Shown: positions 26,583 through 34,685 of the stretch, in pieces | Numbering within the stretch: the stretch's first letter is position 1 | Layout: the number at the start of each line of letters is the position of its first letter | Assembly (NCBI GenBank): GCA_012719655.1 | Contig: JAAXZZ010000020.1 | Coordinates: 1-34,685 of the forward strand | Direction of reading: 5' to 3' | Length of the DNA stretch: 34,685 nt | From: Gammaproteobacteria bacterium | Lineage (GTDB): Bacteria > Pseudomonadota > Gammaproteobacteria > Pseudomonadales > Pseudomonadaceae | Made by a program: the position numbers and the translations under genes | The notes under the pieces: generated by a model | The model's input: the letters and a program-made list of their open reading frames with translations, nothing else | Told to the model about the DNA's origin: nothing | Database searches by the model: none

Positions 26583-28511
26583 ATGCGCAGTCGCTACGTG
26601 CTCTCTGTTGTTTTACTGCTTACATTTTTTTCACCTTTATCGACAGCCAGCGCCGCGTCACAGGCACAACAACGCAGCCTGTATGACCAAGCTAAACTGG
26701 CGTTGAGCAAAAATGATGCGGCGCCATACCTGAACAATCGTGCGGCACTGCGTGACTACCCTTTAACGCCTTACCTTGCTTATGATGAACTGACTCAGCG
26801 CCTGCCCAGTGCCAGCGATGATGAGGTGGAAAAATTTCTTCTTGAGCACGGTGACTTGCCGCAAATCAACTGGATGAAATTGCGTTGGTTACGTTTACTC
26901 AGCGAGCGCCAGAACTGGTCACTCTTTCTCAACTATTACAGTCCAGAGTTAAAGTTCACTGAATTAGATTGTCGCTTTGCTCAATACCAGCTGCAAAGTG
27001 GGCAAACAGCAGCGGCCTTCGCGACAGCTGACAAACTCTGGCTCAGCGCGCAATCACAACCCAACGCCTGCGACCCACTGTTTGGCAGCTGGCAAGCCGC
27101 TGGCCTAATGACCGAAGAAAAAATCTGGCAACGCTTAAAGCTTGCCACTGATGCACGCAACTATGGTCTATCGGCCTATCTGATCAAACTTTTGACCACG
27201 CGTCAGGCGCGCGGCCAACTGCTGGTTGATGTCGCGCAAAAACCAGAAAAACTCAAGCAAACCCAGCTGTTTAGCGCAACAGATCCGCAAAGTGCTGAAG
27301 TCATTGCTTTGGGTCTGCGCAAGCTCGCTACGCAAGATTTAGATGCCAGTGTGCGCCTGCTCAAGCATTACGAAAAACACCTGACATTTAGCGCTGAAGA
27401 TCGGCTCAGCATCGCGCATGATCTGGGTTTGCGCCTAGCCAAACGCTTTGATGCACAAGCCTTGCCGATTATGGAAAAATATGACCCGCAACTGCAAAAC
27501 AGTAATTTAACTGAGTGGCGCGTACGTTTATTACTGCGTTTAGGGCGCTGGAGTGAAGCTTATCAACTCATCGGTCAATTACCCGCAGAACTGGCAAGTA
27601 CTAACCGCTGGAAATACTGGCAAGCGCGCAGCCTACAACTGGCGCAACCTAACAGTAAGCAACCTTTAATTTTATACCAGCCTTTGGCACGTGAACGTGA
27701 CTTTTATGGTTTTATGGCGGCCGATCGCACTGAGCAGCCCTATCACCTCCAGCACCAAGCTTTAGCACTGCCAGCCAAAGTCATACAAAAAGTCCGCAAT
27801 GCGGCGGGCATGCAGCGCGCGCTAGAGTTTAAAGCGCGTGACGAAATGAGCGAAGCGCATCGCGAGTGGTATCACCTCAGTAACTTTTTAAGTCGTGATG
27901 AGCTGGTCGCTCAAGCACGTATTGCCTATGACATGGGTTGGTATTTCCCCGCTATTCGCACCATTAGCAAAGCTCAGTACTGGGATGACCTGGAAATACG
28001 CTTTCCAATGGCGCACCAAAGTCACTTTGTTGCAGAAGCTAAAAACCGCGGCTTACATTCCAGCTGGATGTTTGCGGTGACCCGCCAAGAAAGCGCGTTT
28101 ATGATTCAAGCCAAATCCCATGTCGGCGCGATGGGCCTCATGCAACTGATGCCTGCCACTGCCAAAGAAACGGCACAGCGCTATGGCATTCCCTTAGCCT
28201 CGCCACAAAGTGCAGTGATACCAGAGATCAATATCAAACTTGGCGCAGCCTATTTAAATCAAGTCTTAGGGCAGTTTAAAGGTAACCGCGTCCTCGCTTC
28301 GGCCGCCTACAACGCAGGGCCCGGTCGTGTACGCCAATGGCTACGCGATGCTAAGCATTTGCCTTATGATGTTTGGGTTGAAAGCATTCCTTTTGATGAA
28401 ACCCGTCTCTATGTACAGAACGTCCTGACCTACTCAGTGATCTATGGCGAGAAACTAAAAGCACCGATACCACTGGTTGAATGGCACGAACGCTTTTTCG
28501 ATCAACAATAG
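26583..28511 (+). CDS. slt: Soluble lytic murein transglycosylase (Slt70 family)
   Basis: This periplasmic enzyme cleaves the MurNAc-GlcNAc bond of peptidoglycan with formation of 1,6-anhydroMurNAc. The N-terminus is a signal peptide (MRSRYVLSVVLLLTFFSPLSTASA). A long alpha-helical superhelical region (about 30-470) follows. The catalytic transglycosylase domain has the glutamate in VTRQESAF (Glu503, close to its place in the E. coli precursor), MGLMQLMPATA and AAYNAGPGRVRQWL. The ORF track starts at 26460; ATG 26583 gives the canonical signal peptide, 643 residues, and has AGGG upstream. It is divergent from uup and convergent with cti. Confidence 0.94.
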   Translation: MRSRYVLSVVLLLTFFSPLSTASAASQAQQRSLYDQAKLALSKNDAAPYLNNRAALRDYPLTPYLAYDELTQRLPSASDDEVEKFLLEHGDLPQINWMKLRWLRLLSERQNWSLFLNYYSPELKFTELDCRFAQYQLQSGQTAAAFATADKLWLSAQSQPNACDPLFGSWQAAGLMTEEKIWQRLKLATDARNYGLSAYLIKLLTTRQARGQLLVDVAQKPEKLKQTQLFSATDPQSAEVIALGLRKLATQDLDASVRLLKHYEKHLTFSAEDRLSIAHDLGLRLAKRFDAQALPIMEKYDPQLQNSNLTEWRVRLLLRLGRWSEAYQLIGQLPAELASTNRWKYWQARSLQLAQPNSKQPLILYQPLARERDFYGFMAADRTEQPYHLQHQALALPAKVIQKVRNAAGMQRALEFKARDEMSEAHREWYHLSNFLSRDELVAQARIAYDMGWYFPAIRTISKAQYWDDLEIRFPMAHQSHFVAEAKNRGLHSSWMFAVTRQESAFMIQAKSHVGAMGLMQLMPATAKETAQRYGIPLASPQSAVIPEINIKLGAAYLNQVLGQFKGNRVLASAAYNAGPGRVRQWLRDAKHLPYDVWVESIPFDETRLYVQNVLTYSVIYGEKLKAPIPLVEWHERFFDQQ

Positions 28512-28568
28512 CCCAAACGCTAACCCTGCTCAGTGCATTGAACTCAACAGCGTTAGAGTGGCATGAGC

Positions 28569-30848
28569 TTATAGATTCTCGTAACGGTTCATATCCAGCA
28601 CGCCTGCCTCACGCGGTTCGCGCTCACGTATATGCTCGCTGAGGTCATGAAAATAGTGCCAGAATTGCGGATGAGTGCGGCGCACTCCCCAATGCTCAAC
28701 AACCTTACGAAAGCCTGCCTCATCACTGACCCTTTCTAAGGCTCTAACAAAGGCCGGAATATCCGCTGCTGTTACATTAAATATAAAGTTAGGGTAGCTG
28801 CTGAGCACTTCTGGATACACTGTCAAAGTGTCTAAGCCAGGCTGATAACGTAATGACTCAGCACTCATAAAAGCCACATTGCTGTGGGCGCGGTTGCGCA
28901 AGATGCTATACACCTCGCGTGCGCCATCTGCCAACTCAACACGCAACATGCTTGCCTCAGGTAAGTAATTGATTGCTTTAAAGCCTGCCGCCGGGCGGTC
29001 TGCTAAACGCGCCAAAGCCTGCTCAACAGCAGCGGCTTCAGCAGTTAAACCGTCACGATGGCAATAAGCACCACGGCAACGATTGATTGGATCAGGTCTA
29101 GCATTGATTGGCTCAAAGCGCTTTAAGGCGCGCTGAGCAAACACCTGCAGACTGTTATGCTTAGGTAAGTCCAACGCACTTTTAGTGTCATCATCAATGT
29201 CGGTATAGTCCAGCCACAGCTTGACCTTACCGCTGTTTTGATACCAGTCATTTAATAGGTCTTCGCGCACCGCAGATGGCATTAAACGTAAAAAATTCAC
29301 TTCTGAACCATTACGAATCAAATCAAAATACAAGCGCGTTTGCGCTTGATGGGCCACATTACCAAAGACATCAAAGTTCACCACTAACTGATAGTAGGTA
29401 CGCTCTAACAGCGGAAAATCCATCAGCCACATGGTCTGTGGGATTTCGCCAATTAAGCCTTTGCGCACTGTGGCGCTGTCGTGCTGCCTAAAGACACTGA
29501 GCAACGCCTGATCATTGCCGGACCAAATATGCGACCAGTCAGGCAGCTCAGCATCGCTATAACGCTGACGGCGTAATTTTTCATAGGCATTGCGTTTTTT
29601 CTTATATTTACCCCATAAACTGAGCAGACTACTGATTTCATCGAACTGCCCAGGCATCGCCAACAGCGGTGTCGCCCTATCCTGATAAACAGCATCAGTC
29701 AGATAAATATCATGCTGTGGATCTTGGAAAAACACCCAGAAATTATCACGAATCACATCAGTAGCAATCTGCCCACGGCACACAGGCCCACGAATAAAGG
29801 TGCGGACAAAATATTCAGCGTCATCGAGCATAAATTGATAACGCGCCTGCGCTGGAATGGCCGCAAAGGTTGCAAATGGGTTGGCGCGCGCAAAAGCACC
29901 ATAGTCAGGCACTTTATCAGTGCTCCAGTTATCACTTAAAAACAATCGTTTAACATGCTTCAGCTTGTCTGGACTCATGGCGTAAGTGATATGAGTTTTA
30001 TGCACTATGACATCGGTCACTGGCACAAAACGGTAATACATTTTAATCCCAGGCGTATCATTGGGTCGGCGCGAAGCAATGTGCTTAACTGCCTTACCGC
30101 TTGGCGTATAGGAACGCACGAGTCGAAAAAAATGCTGCTGATCGCCCCCTTTAAAATGAATATGAGCAAGAAATAAGTGCTCATAGAGCCAGCGGCTAAC
30201 AATTGTTTCGCGCGCGCCCGGTCTATTTAAAAAAGCTTCCCACTCATCGATTTGCTGCTGCTCAGCTGAATTAGCGCGCCAAGGCTGCCAATCACCCTCT
30301 GCACCCTCTGCCAGCCATTGCTGAATCGTGGCGTACTGCTCATCAGTCAAACCGGTTACGGCAAAGGGCATACCACTGTGCGGGTGTTTCTGCGCATAGC
30401 TGGCAAACTCACTTGGTGCTGGACACTCTTCTTTACGTGCCACGCCAAGCACTAAGTCGTCAGGCAAACGACTATTGGCGGCAAAGGGCTGGGTTCTACC
30501 CAATTCAAGCATCGCTGCCAATAAAGATGCCTGTGGCTGACCTGGGCTGAGCACATCAAAAAAGCCTTTGTCGCGCCATTGCTGGGTTTGCTGTGCATCA
30601 ATAAATAAACGCGTGGGTTGCTGAGCCTTAGTACGCCCGCCATTATAGACAGGCTGTTTATGCGCTCCACGTTCAAGCCCTTCACCACTGCCCAGATTTA
30701 ACTGGCAAGGCGAGTCATAACAGGCATGGCAAGCCACACATTTCTCGGTGAAAATTGGCTGAATATGCTCGCTGTATCGAGTCTCGCCCGCATGGACCGA
30801 GAGACTTAGAGCAAAACTTAAAACACTCAAATACAACGCTTTCATCAT
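28569..30848 (-). CDS. cti: Fatty acid cis-trans isomerase (Cti), periplasmic haem c protein
   Basis: This 759-residue enzyme converts cis- to trans-unsaturated acyl chains in membrane phospholipids, a fast response to solvents, heat and other membrane stress in Pseudomonas and Vibrio. A signal peptide (MMKALYLSVLSFALSLSVHA) precedes a cytochrome-c-type haem site CVACH (residues 37-41) in the family block CVACHACYDSPCQL. YRFVPVTDVIVHKTHI, IRGPVCRGQIATDVIRDNFWVFFQDP and NFIFNVTAADIPAF are further family-like segments. Either of two adjacent ATGs (30848, 30845) may be the start. It is convergent with slt and divergent from metH, and I remember the cti-metH proximity from P. aeruginosa. Confidence 0.93.
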   Translation of the reverse strand: MMKALYLSVLSFALSLSVHAGETRYSEHIQPIFTEKCVACHACYDSPCQLNLGSGEGLERGAHKQPVYNGGRTKAQQPTRLFIDAQQTQQWRDKGFFDVLSPGQPQASLLAAMLELGRTQPFAANSRLPDDLVLGVARKEECPAPSEFASYAQKHPHSGMPFAVTGLTDEQYATIQQWLAEGAEGDWQPWRANSAEQQQIDEWEAFLNRPGARETIVSRWLYEHLFLAHIHFKGGDQQHFFRLVRSYTPSGKAVKHIASRRPNDTPGIKMYYRFVPVTDVIVHKTHITYAMSPDKLKHVKRLFLSDNWSTDKVPDYGAFARANPFATFAAIPAQARYQFMLDDAEYFVRTFIRGPVCRGQIATDVIRDNFWVFFQDPQHDIYLTDAVYQDRATPLLAMPGQFDEISSLLSLWGKYKKKRNAYEKLRRQRYSDAELPDWSHIWSGNDQALLSVFRQHDSATVRKGLIGEIPQTMWLMDFPLLERTYYQLVVNFDVFGNVAHQAQTRLYFDLIRNGSEVNFLRLMPSAVREDLLNDWYQNSGKVKLWLDYTDIDDDTKSALDLPKHNSLQVFAQRALKRFEPINARPDPINRCRGAYCHRDGLTAEAAAVEQALARLADRPAAGFKAINYLPEASMLRVELADGAREVYSILRNRAHSNVAFMSAESLRYQPGLDTLTVYPEVLSSYPNFIFNVTAADIPAFVRALERVSDEAGFRKVVEHWGVRRTHPQFWHYFHDLSEHIREREPREAGVLDMNRYENL

Positions 30849-30960
30849 CTGCCTGACTATGACTTAAAATTTAAAGTCTCGAAATATAGCAAGAAAGACC
30901 GCCCCACACTGACTAAATTGACTTAATAACCCAGCATTCGACTCCTCTATGCCGATGTTT

Positions 30961-30969
30961 TGCTATGAT
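30961..30969 (+). promoter_or_regulatory. Extended -10 promoter of metH
   Basis: TGCTATGAT gives a TGn extension joined to a TATGAT -10 box (30964-30969); no good -35 box lies at 16-18 bases. RNA would start near 30976, about 36 bases before the metH ATG. I see no B12-riboswitch sequence in the 163-base cti-metH gap. Confidence 0.5.
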
Positions 30970-31011
30970 TGCCAACTTTATCAATACACCGCATTGATTA
31001 GGTAATTATTT

Positions 31012-34000
31012 ATGGCCAACCATTTAGCACGTCAACACGCCCTAAAAGAAGCATTACAGCAACGTATTCTGGTGCTCGATGGTGGTATGGGCACCATGAT
31101 TCAAAGCTATAAACTGACTGAAGTAGATTTTCGCGGCGAGCGCTTTGCTGATTGGCCAAAAGATTTACAAGGCAATAATGACCTTTTGATTTTGACCCAA
31201 GCCAAACTCATTCAAGAGATCGAAAAAGCCTATTTAGACGCTGGCGCAGATATTTTAGAGACCAACACCTTTAACTCAACGCAAATTTCACAAGCCGATT
31301 ACGGTCTTGAAGCGATCGCTTATGAGTTAAACTTTGAAGGTGCACGCATTGCTCGTGAAGTCGCCGACGCAAAAACCTTAGAAACTCCTGACAAACCACG
31401 TTTTGTCGCTGGAGTGCTCGGCCCAACCAGCCGTACCTGCTCGTTATCACCGGATGTCAACAATCCAGGTTTTCGTAACGTCACCTTTGATATTTTGGTG
31501 GAGAACTACAGCGAAGCCACACGCGGCCTGATTAACGGCGGCGCTGACATTATTATGATCGAAACCATCTTCGATACGCTCAATGCCAAAGCGGCAATCT
31601 TTGCCGTTGAAGGGGTCTTTGAAGAACTCAGTGTCACCTTGCCAATCATGATTTCCGGCACCATCACCGATGCTTCAGGCCGCACACTCTCAGGTCAAAC
31701 CACGGAAGCGTTCTGGAACTCGATTCGTCACTGTAAACCTCTGTCAGTTGGCCTCAACTGCGCCCTAGGTGCCAAAGAACTGCGCCCTTACCTGCAAGAA
31801 CTTTCAGAAAAAGCCGATACTTTTGTTTCTGCGCACCCTAACGCTGGCTTACCCAACGCTTTCGCTGAATACGATGAAACTCCAGCTGAAACCGCTGCCA
31901 TGATTGAAGAGTTTGCCGCCTCTGGGTTTTTAAATATCGTCGGCGGCTGCTGTGGTACCACGCCTGCGCACATCCGCGCCATTGCTGAGAAAGTAGCAAA
32001 GTACCCACCGCGCGTTATTCCAGATATTCCCAAAGCCTGTCGTTTATCAGGTCTTGAGCCCTTCACTATTGATCGTCAATCACTGTTCGTAAACGTCGGT
32101 GAACGCACCAACATCACCGGTTCCGCCCGCTTTGCGCGTTTGATCCGTGAAGGCAGCTACACTGAAGCCCTCGCCGTTGCTTTGCAACAAGTGGAGTCCG
32201 GTGCGCAGGTGATTGATATCAACATGGACGAAGGCATGCTCGACTCAAAAGCGGCCATGGTCACCTTTCTCAATCTGATCGCCGGCGAGCCGGATATCTC
32301 GCGCGTGCCGATTATGATTGACTCATCAACATGGGACATTATCGAAGCAGGCCTAAAATGCATTCAAGGTAAAGGCATTGTTAACTCCATCTCGATGAAA
32401 GAAGGCGTTGATGAGTTTATTAAGCACGCCAAACTCTGCCGCCGTTATGGTGCAGCGGTGGTGGTGATGGCTTTTGATGAACAAGGCCAAGCGGATACTG
32501 CCGCACGTAAACAAGAGATCTGCGCGCGCTCCTATGACATTTTGGTCAATCAAGTGGGCTTTCCACCAGAAGATATTATTTTTGATGCCAATATCTTTGC
32601 CGTGGCCACAGGTATTGAAGAGCACAATAACTACGCGGTTGACTTTATCAGCGCCTGTGCTTGGATTCGCGATAACCTTCCGCATGCCCTCACTTCGGGC
32701 GGTGTCTCCAACGTTTCCTTCTCTTTCCGTGGCAATAACCCAGTGCGAGAAGCGATTCACTCAGTGTTTCTCTACCATGCCATTCAAAACGGCTTAAACA
32801 TGGGCATTGTTAACGCGGGCCAACTGGAGATTTATGATGAAATCCCAATGGATCTGCGCAACAAAGTTGAAGACGTGATGCTTCACCGCCACCCAGGTGC
32901 AACTGAAGCTTTACTGGCGATCGCTGAAGACTATCGTGGTGATGGCTCGGTGAAAGAGGCCGAATCTGAAGAATGGCGTAGCCTTCCCGTTAATCAACGC
33001 CTTGAACACGCCTTAGTAAAAGGGATTACTCAGTGGATTGTGGAAGACACTGAAGAATGCCGCCAGCAATATGCACGCCCCATTGAGGTGATTGAAGGCC
33101 CCTTGATGTCAGGCATGAACATTGTCGGTGATCTGTTTGGTAGCGGTAAAATGTTCCTACCGCAAGTGGTGAAATCCGCTCGCGTGATGAAACAAGCGGT
33201 GGCCCATTTAGTCCCCTTTATTGATGCTGAAAAAGGTGACAAACCTGAAGCCAAAGGCAAGGTATTGATGGCTACAGTAAAAGGCGATGTACACGACATT
33301 GGTAAAAACATTGTTGCTGTGGTGCTGGGTTGTAATGGTTATGACATTGTTGACCTCGGCGTGATGGTGCCTGCTGATAAAATTTTGAAGACGGCCATTG
33401 AAGAAAAATGCGACATCATTGGTCTCTCTGGATTAATCACCCCATCATTGGACGAAATGGTTAACGTAGCCAAAGAAATGCAGCGACAAAACTTCCATCT
33501 CCCTCTATTGATTGGCGGTGCAACCACTTCTAAAGCACATACTGCCGTTAAAGTTGATCCCAATTACACCAATGATGCAGTGGTTTACGTCACCGACGCC
33601 TCGCGCGCCGTGGGCGTGGTCACATCCTTGTTGTCTAAAGAGCTCAAACCTGAATACACCCGAAAGATTCGCGAAGAGTATGCACAAATGCGCGAACGCA
33701 TTGCTGCGCGCAGCGTACGCACTGAACGTCTGACCTATGAGCAAGCCTTAGCCAATAAACCAGACTATGACTGGAGCAATTATTGTGCGCCAAAACCTAA
33801 TGTCACAGGCACGCAGCGCCTCTACAATATCGATTTAGCCATATTAGCTGAATATATTGACTGGACGCCCTTCTTTATCTCGTGGAACCTAGTCGGCAAA
33901 TACCCGCGTATTTTCAACGATGAAGTGGTTGGTGAAGCGGCACAAACGTTGTTCAATGAAGCACAGGGTTTGCTGAAAAAAATGATCGATGAAAAATTGA

Positions 34001-34685
34001 TCGAAGCACGGGCCACTTTCGCCTTTTGGCCAGCCAACCAAGTTCAGCACGATGACATTGAACTGTATGACCAAGCTGGCAAACCAATCGCGATGCTGCA
34101 TCATCTGCGTCAACAAATCGAGAAAACTGATGGCAAACCCAATATGTGCCTAGCCGACTTTGTTGCCCCCAAAGATAGCGGCATTACCGACTACATCGGT
34201 GGTTTCATTGTGACTGCGGGTATTGGCGTAGATGAATTGGTTAAGTCCTATCAAGCGGCTGGCGATGATTACAATGCCATCATGGTGCAAGCACTGGCTG
34301 ACCGCTTAGCTGAAGCCTGCGCTGAATGGTTGCACCAGCAAGTGCGCACCCACTACTGGGGTTACGCGACTGACGAAGAGTTGAGCAACGATGAACTGAT
34401 TCGTGAAAAATACAAAGGTATTCGTCCAGCACCTGGCTACCCTGCTTGCCCTGATCACACTGAAAAAGGCACGCTATTTGAACTGCTTGATCCCAATAAA
34501 AATTTTGGCGTCGAACTGACCGAACACTATGCGATGTTCCCAACCGCAGCGGTCAGCGGATGGTATTTCGCTCATCCCAATGCGCAATACTTTGCTGTGG
34601 GTAAAATTGAGAAAGATCAAGTAGAAAGCTACGCCAAGCGTCGTAATAAGGATATGCAGTACACCGAGCGCTGGCTCAGTCCAGC
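31012..34685 (+). CDS. metH: MetH, cobalamin-dependent methionine synthase (3' end cut by window)
   Basis: This enzyme transfers the methyl group of 5-methyl-THF through cob(I)alamin to homocysteine, making methionine. The frame is open to the window end (1224 codons), so the ORF track missed it; the family is about 1225-1235 residues, so only a few residues are lacking. The homocysteine domain has the zinc cysteines in GLNCALGA (Cys250) and GGCCGTTP (Cys313, Cys314), each three positions beyond E. coli. The folate domain has [15 protein letters not shown]. The cobalamin domain has DVHDIGKN with the cobalt-ligand His761. The C-terminal AdoMet reactivation domain shows [20 protein letters not shown] lies about nine bases before the ATG. 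The cobT/C/S operon at the other end makes its cofactor. Confidence 0.97.
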   Translation, partial: MANHLARQHALKEALQQRILVLDGGMGTMIQSYKLTEVDFRGERFADWPKDLQGNNDLLILTQAKLIQEIEKAYLDAGADILETNTFNSTQISQADYGLEAIAYELNFEGARIAREVADAKTLETPDKPRFVAGVLGPTSRTCSLSPDVNNPGFRNVTFDILVENYSEATRGLINGGADIIMIETIFDTLNAKAAIFAVEGVFEELSVTLPIMISGTITDASGRTLSGQTTEAFWNSIRHCKPLSVGLNCALGAKELRPYLQELSEKADTFVSAHPNAGLPNAFAEYDETPAETAAMIEEFAASGFLNIVGGCCGTTPAHIRAIAEKVAKYPPRVIPDIPKACRLSGLEPFTIDRQSLFVNVGERTNITGSARFARLIREGSYTEALAVALQQVESGAQVIDINMDEGMLDSKAAMVTFLNLIAGEPDISRVPIMIDSSTWDIIEAGLKCIQGKGIVNSISMKEGVDEFIKHAKLCRRYGAAVVVMAFDEQGQADTAARKQEICARSYDILVNQVGFPPEDIIFDANIFAVATGIEEHNNYAVDFISACAWIRDNLPHALTSGGVSNVSFSFRGNNPVREAIHSVFLYHAIQNGLNMGIVNAGQLEIYDEIPMDLRNKVEDVMLHRHPGATEALLAIAEDYRGDGSVKEAESEEWRSLPVNQRLEHALVKGITQWIVEDTEECRQQYARPIEVIEGPLMSGMNIVGDLFGSGKMFLPQVVKSARVMKQAVAHLVPFIDAEKGDKPEAKGKVLMATVKGDVHDIGKNIVAVVLGCNGYDIVDLGVMVPADKILKTAIEEKCDIIGLSGLITPSLDEMVNVAKEMQRQNFHLPLLIGGATTSKAHTAVKVDPNYTNDAVVYVTDASRAVGVVTSLLSKELKPEYTRKIREEYAQMRERIAARSVRTERLTYEQALANKPDYDWSNYCAPKPNVTGTQRLYNIDLAILAEYIDWTPFFISWNLVGKYPRIFNDEVVGEAAQTLFNEAQGLLKKMIDEKLIEARATFAFWPANQVQHDDIELYDQAGKPIAMLHHLRQQIEKTDGKPNMCLADFVAPKDSGITDYIGGFIVTAGIGVDELVKSYQAAGDDYNAIMVQALADRLAEACAEWLHQQVRTHYWGYATDEELSNDELIREKYKGIRPAPGYPACPDHTEKGTLFELLDPNKNFGVELTEHYAMFPTAAVSGWYFAHPNAQYFAVGKIEKDQVESYAKRRNKDMQYTERWLSP

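Noticed and set aside
30849-31011. Cobalamin riboswitch before metH
   Set aside because: The short gap lacks the conserved B12-box sequence and shows no large fold by eye.

Overview
This window most likely comes from the chromosome of a gammaproteobacterium of the Pseudomonadaceae. The protein sequences (FolD, FadA/FadB, Uup, Slt, TopA, Cti, MetH) and several local gene orders (DUF1653-topA-fadAB, uup-slt, cti-metH) look Pseudomonas-like. The base composition looks more balanced than in classical high-GC Pseudomonas, which suggests a lower-GC lineage such as the Halopseudomonas/Denitrificimonas/Thiopseudomonas relatives. The genus is an inference from memory and was not checked by search. Nearly everything is housekeeping or core metabolism. 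I see no prophage, insertion sequence, CRISPR array, toxin-antitoxin pair or defence island.

Layout. Positions 1-1827 hold the end of cobT, then cobC and cobS, which overlap as one operon for late cobalamin (B12) nucleotide-loop assembly. Positions 1881-2434 hold a leftward tRNA operon (Arg-TCT, His-GTG, Leu-TAG) with a recognisable promoter and terminator. folD follows rightward. Positions 3422-4035 are gene-free and hold three copies of an intergenic repeat: two about 94% identical direct copies and one diverged inverted copy. Each copy folds into small hairpins with GGA in the loop. Positions 4100-7417 hold a leftward dinG helicase and a serine-hydrolase gene. Positions 7511-9849 hold small conserved proteins: YchJ, a repeat-tailed hypothetical, a LEA14-like lipoprotein, a His-rich SEC-C mini-protein and a DUF2489 membrane protein.

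From 9846 to 22000 nearly everything reads leftward: a class I glutamine amidotransferase overlapping rmuC, deaD with a long leader and a good terminator, a small hypothetical gene coupled to an RluA-type pseudouridine synthase, topA with its own promoter and terminator, a DUF1653 gene, and the fadB-fadA fatty-acid oxidation operon. From 22396 come a periplasmic helical protein and a universal stress protein (rightward), uup with a Cys-containing partner (leftward), slt (rightward), cti (leftward) and metH (rightward). metH is cut by the window end only a few codons short of its expected length.

Functional links. cobT/C/S build the cofactor that metH consumes, and folD supplies the one-carbon folate pool that feeds MetH. 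fadBA and cti both act on fatty acids, one by degradation and one by cis-to-trans remodelling of membrane phospholipid. dinG, rmuC, topA and uup are connected with genome maintenance, and deaD, the pseudouridine synthase and the tRNAs with RNA metabolism. The part least explained by known genes is the 3422-4035 repeat region.
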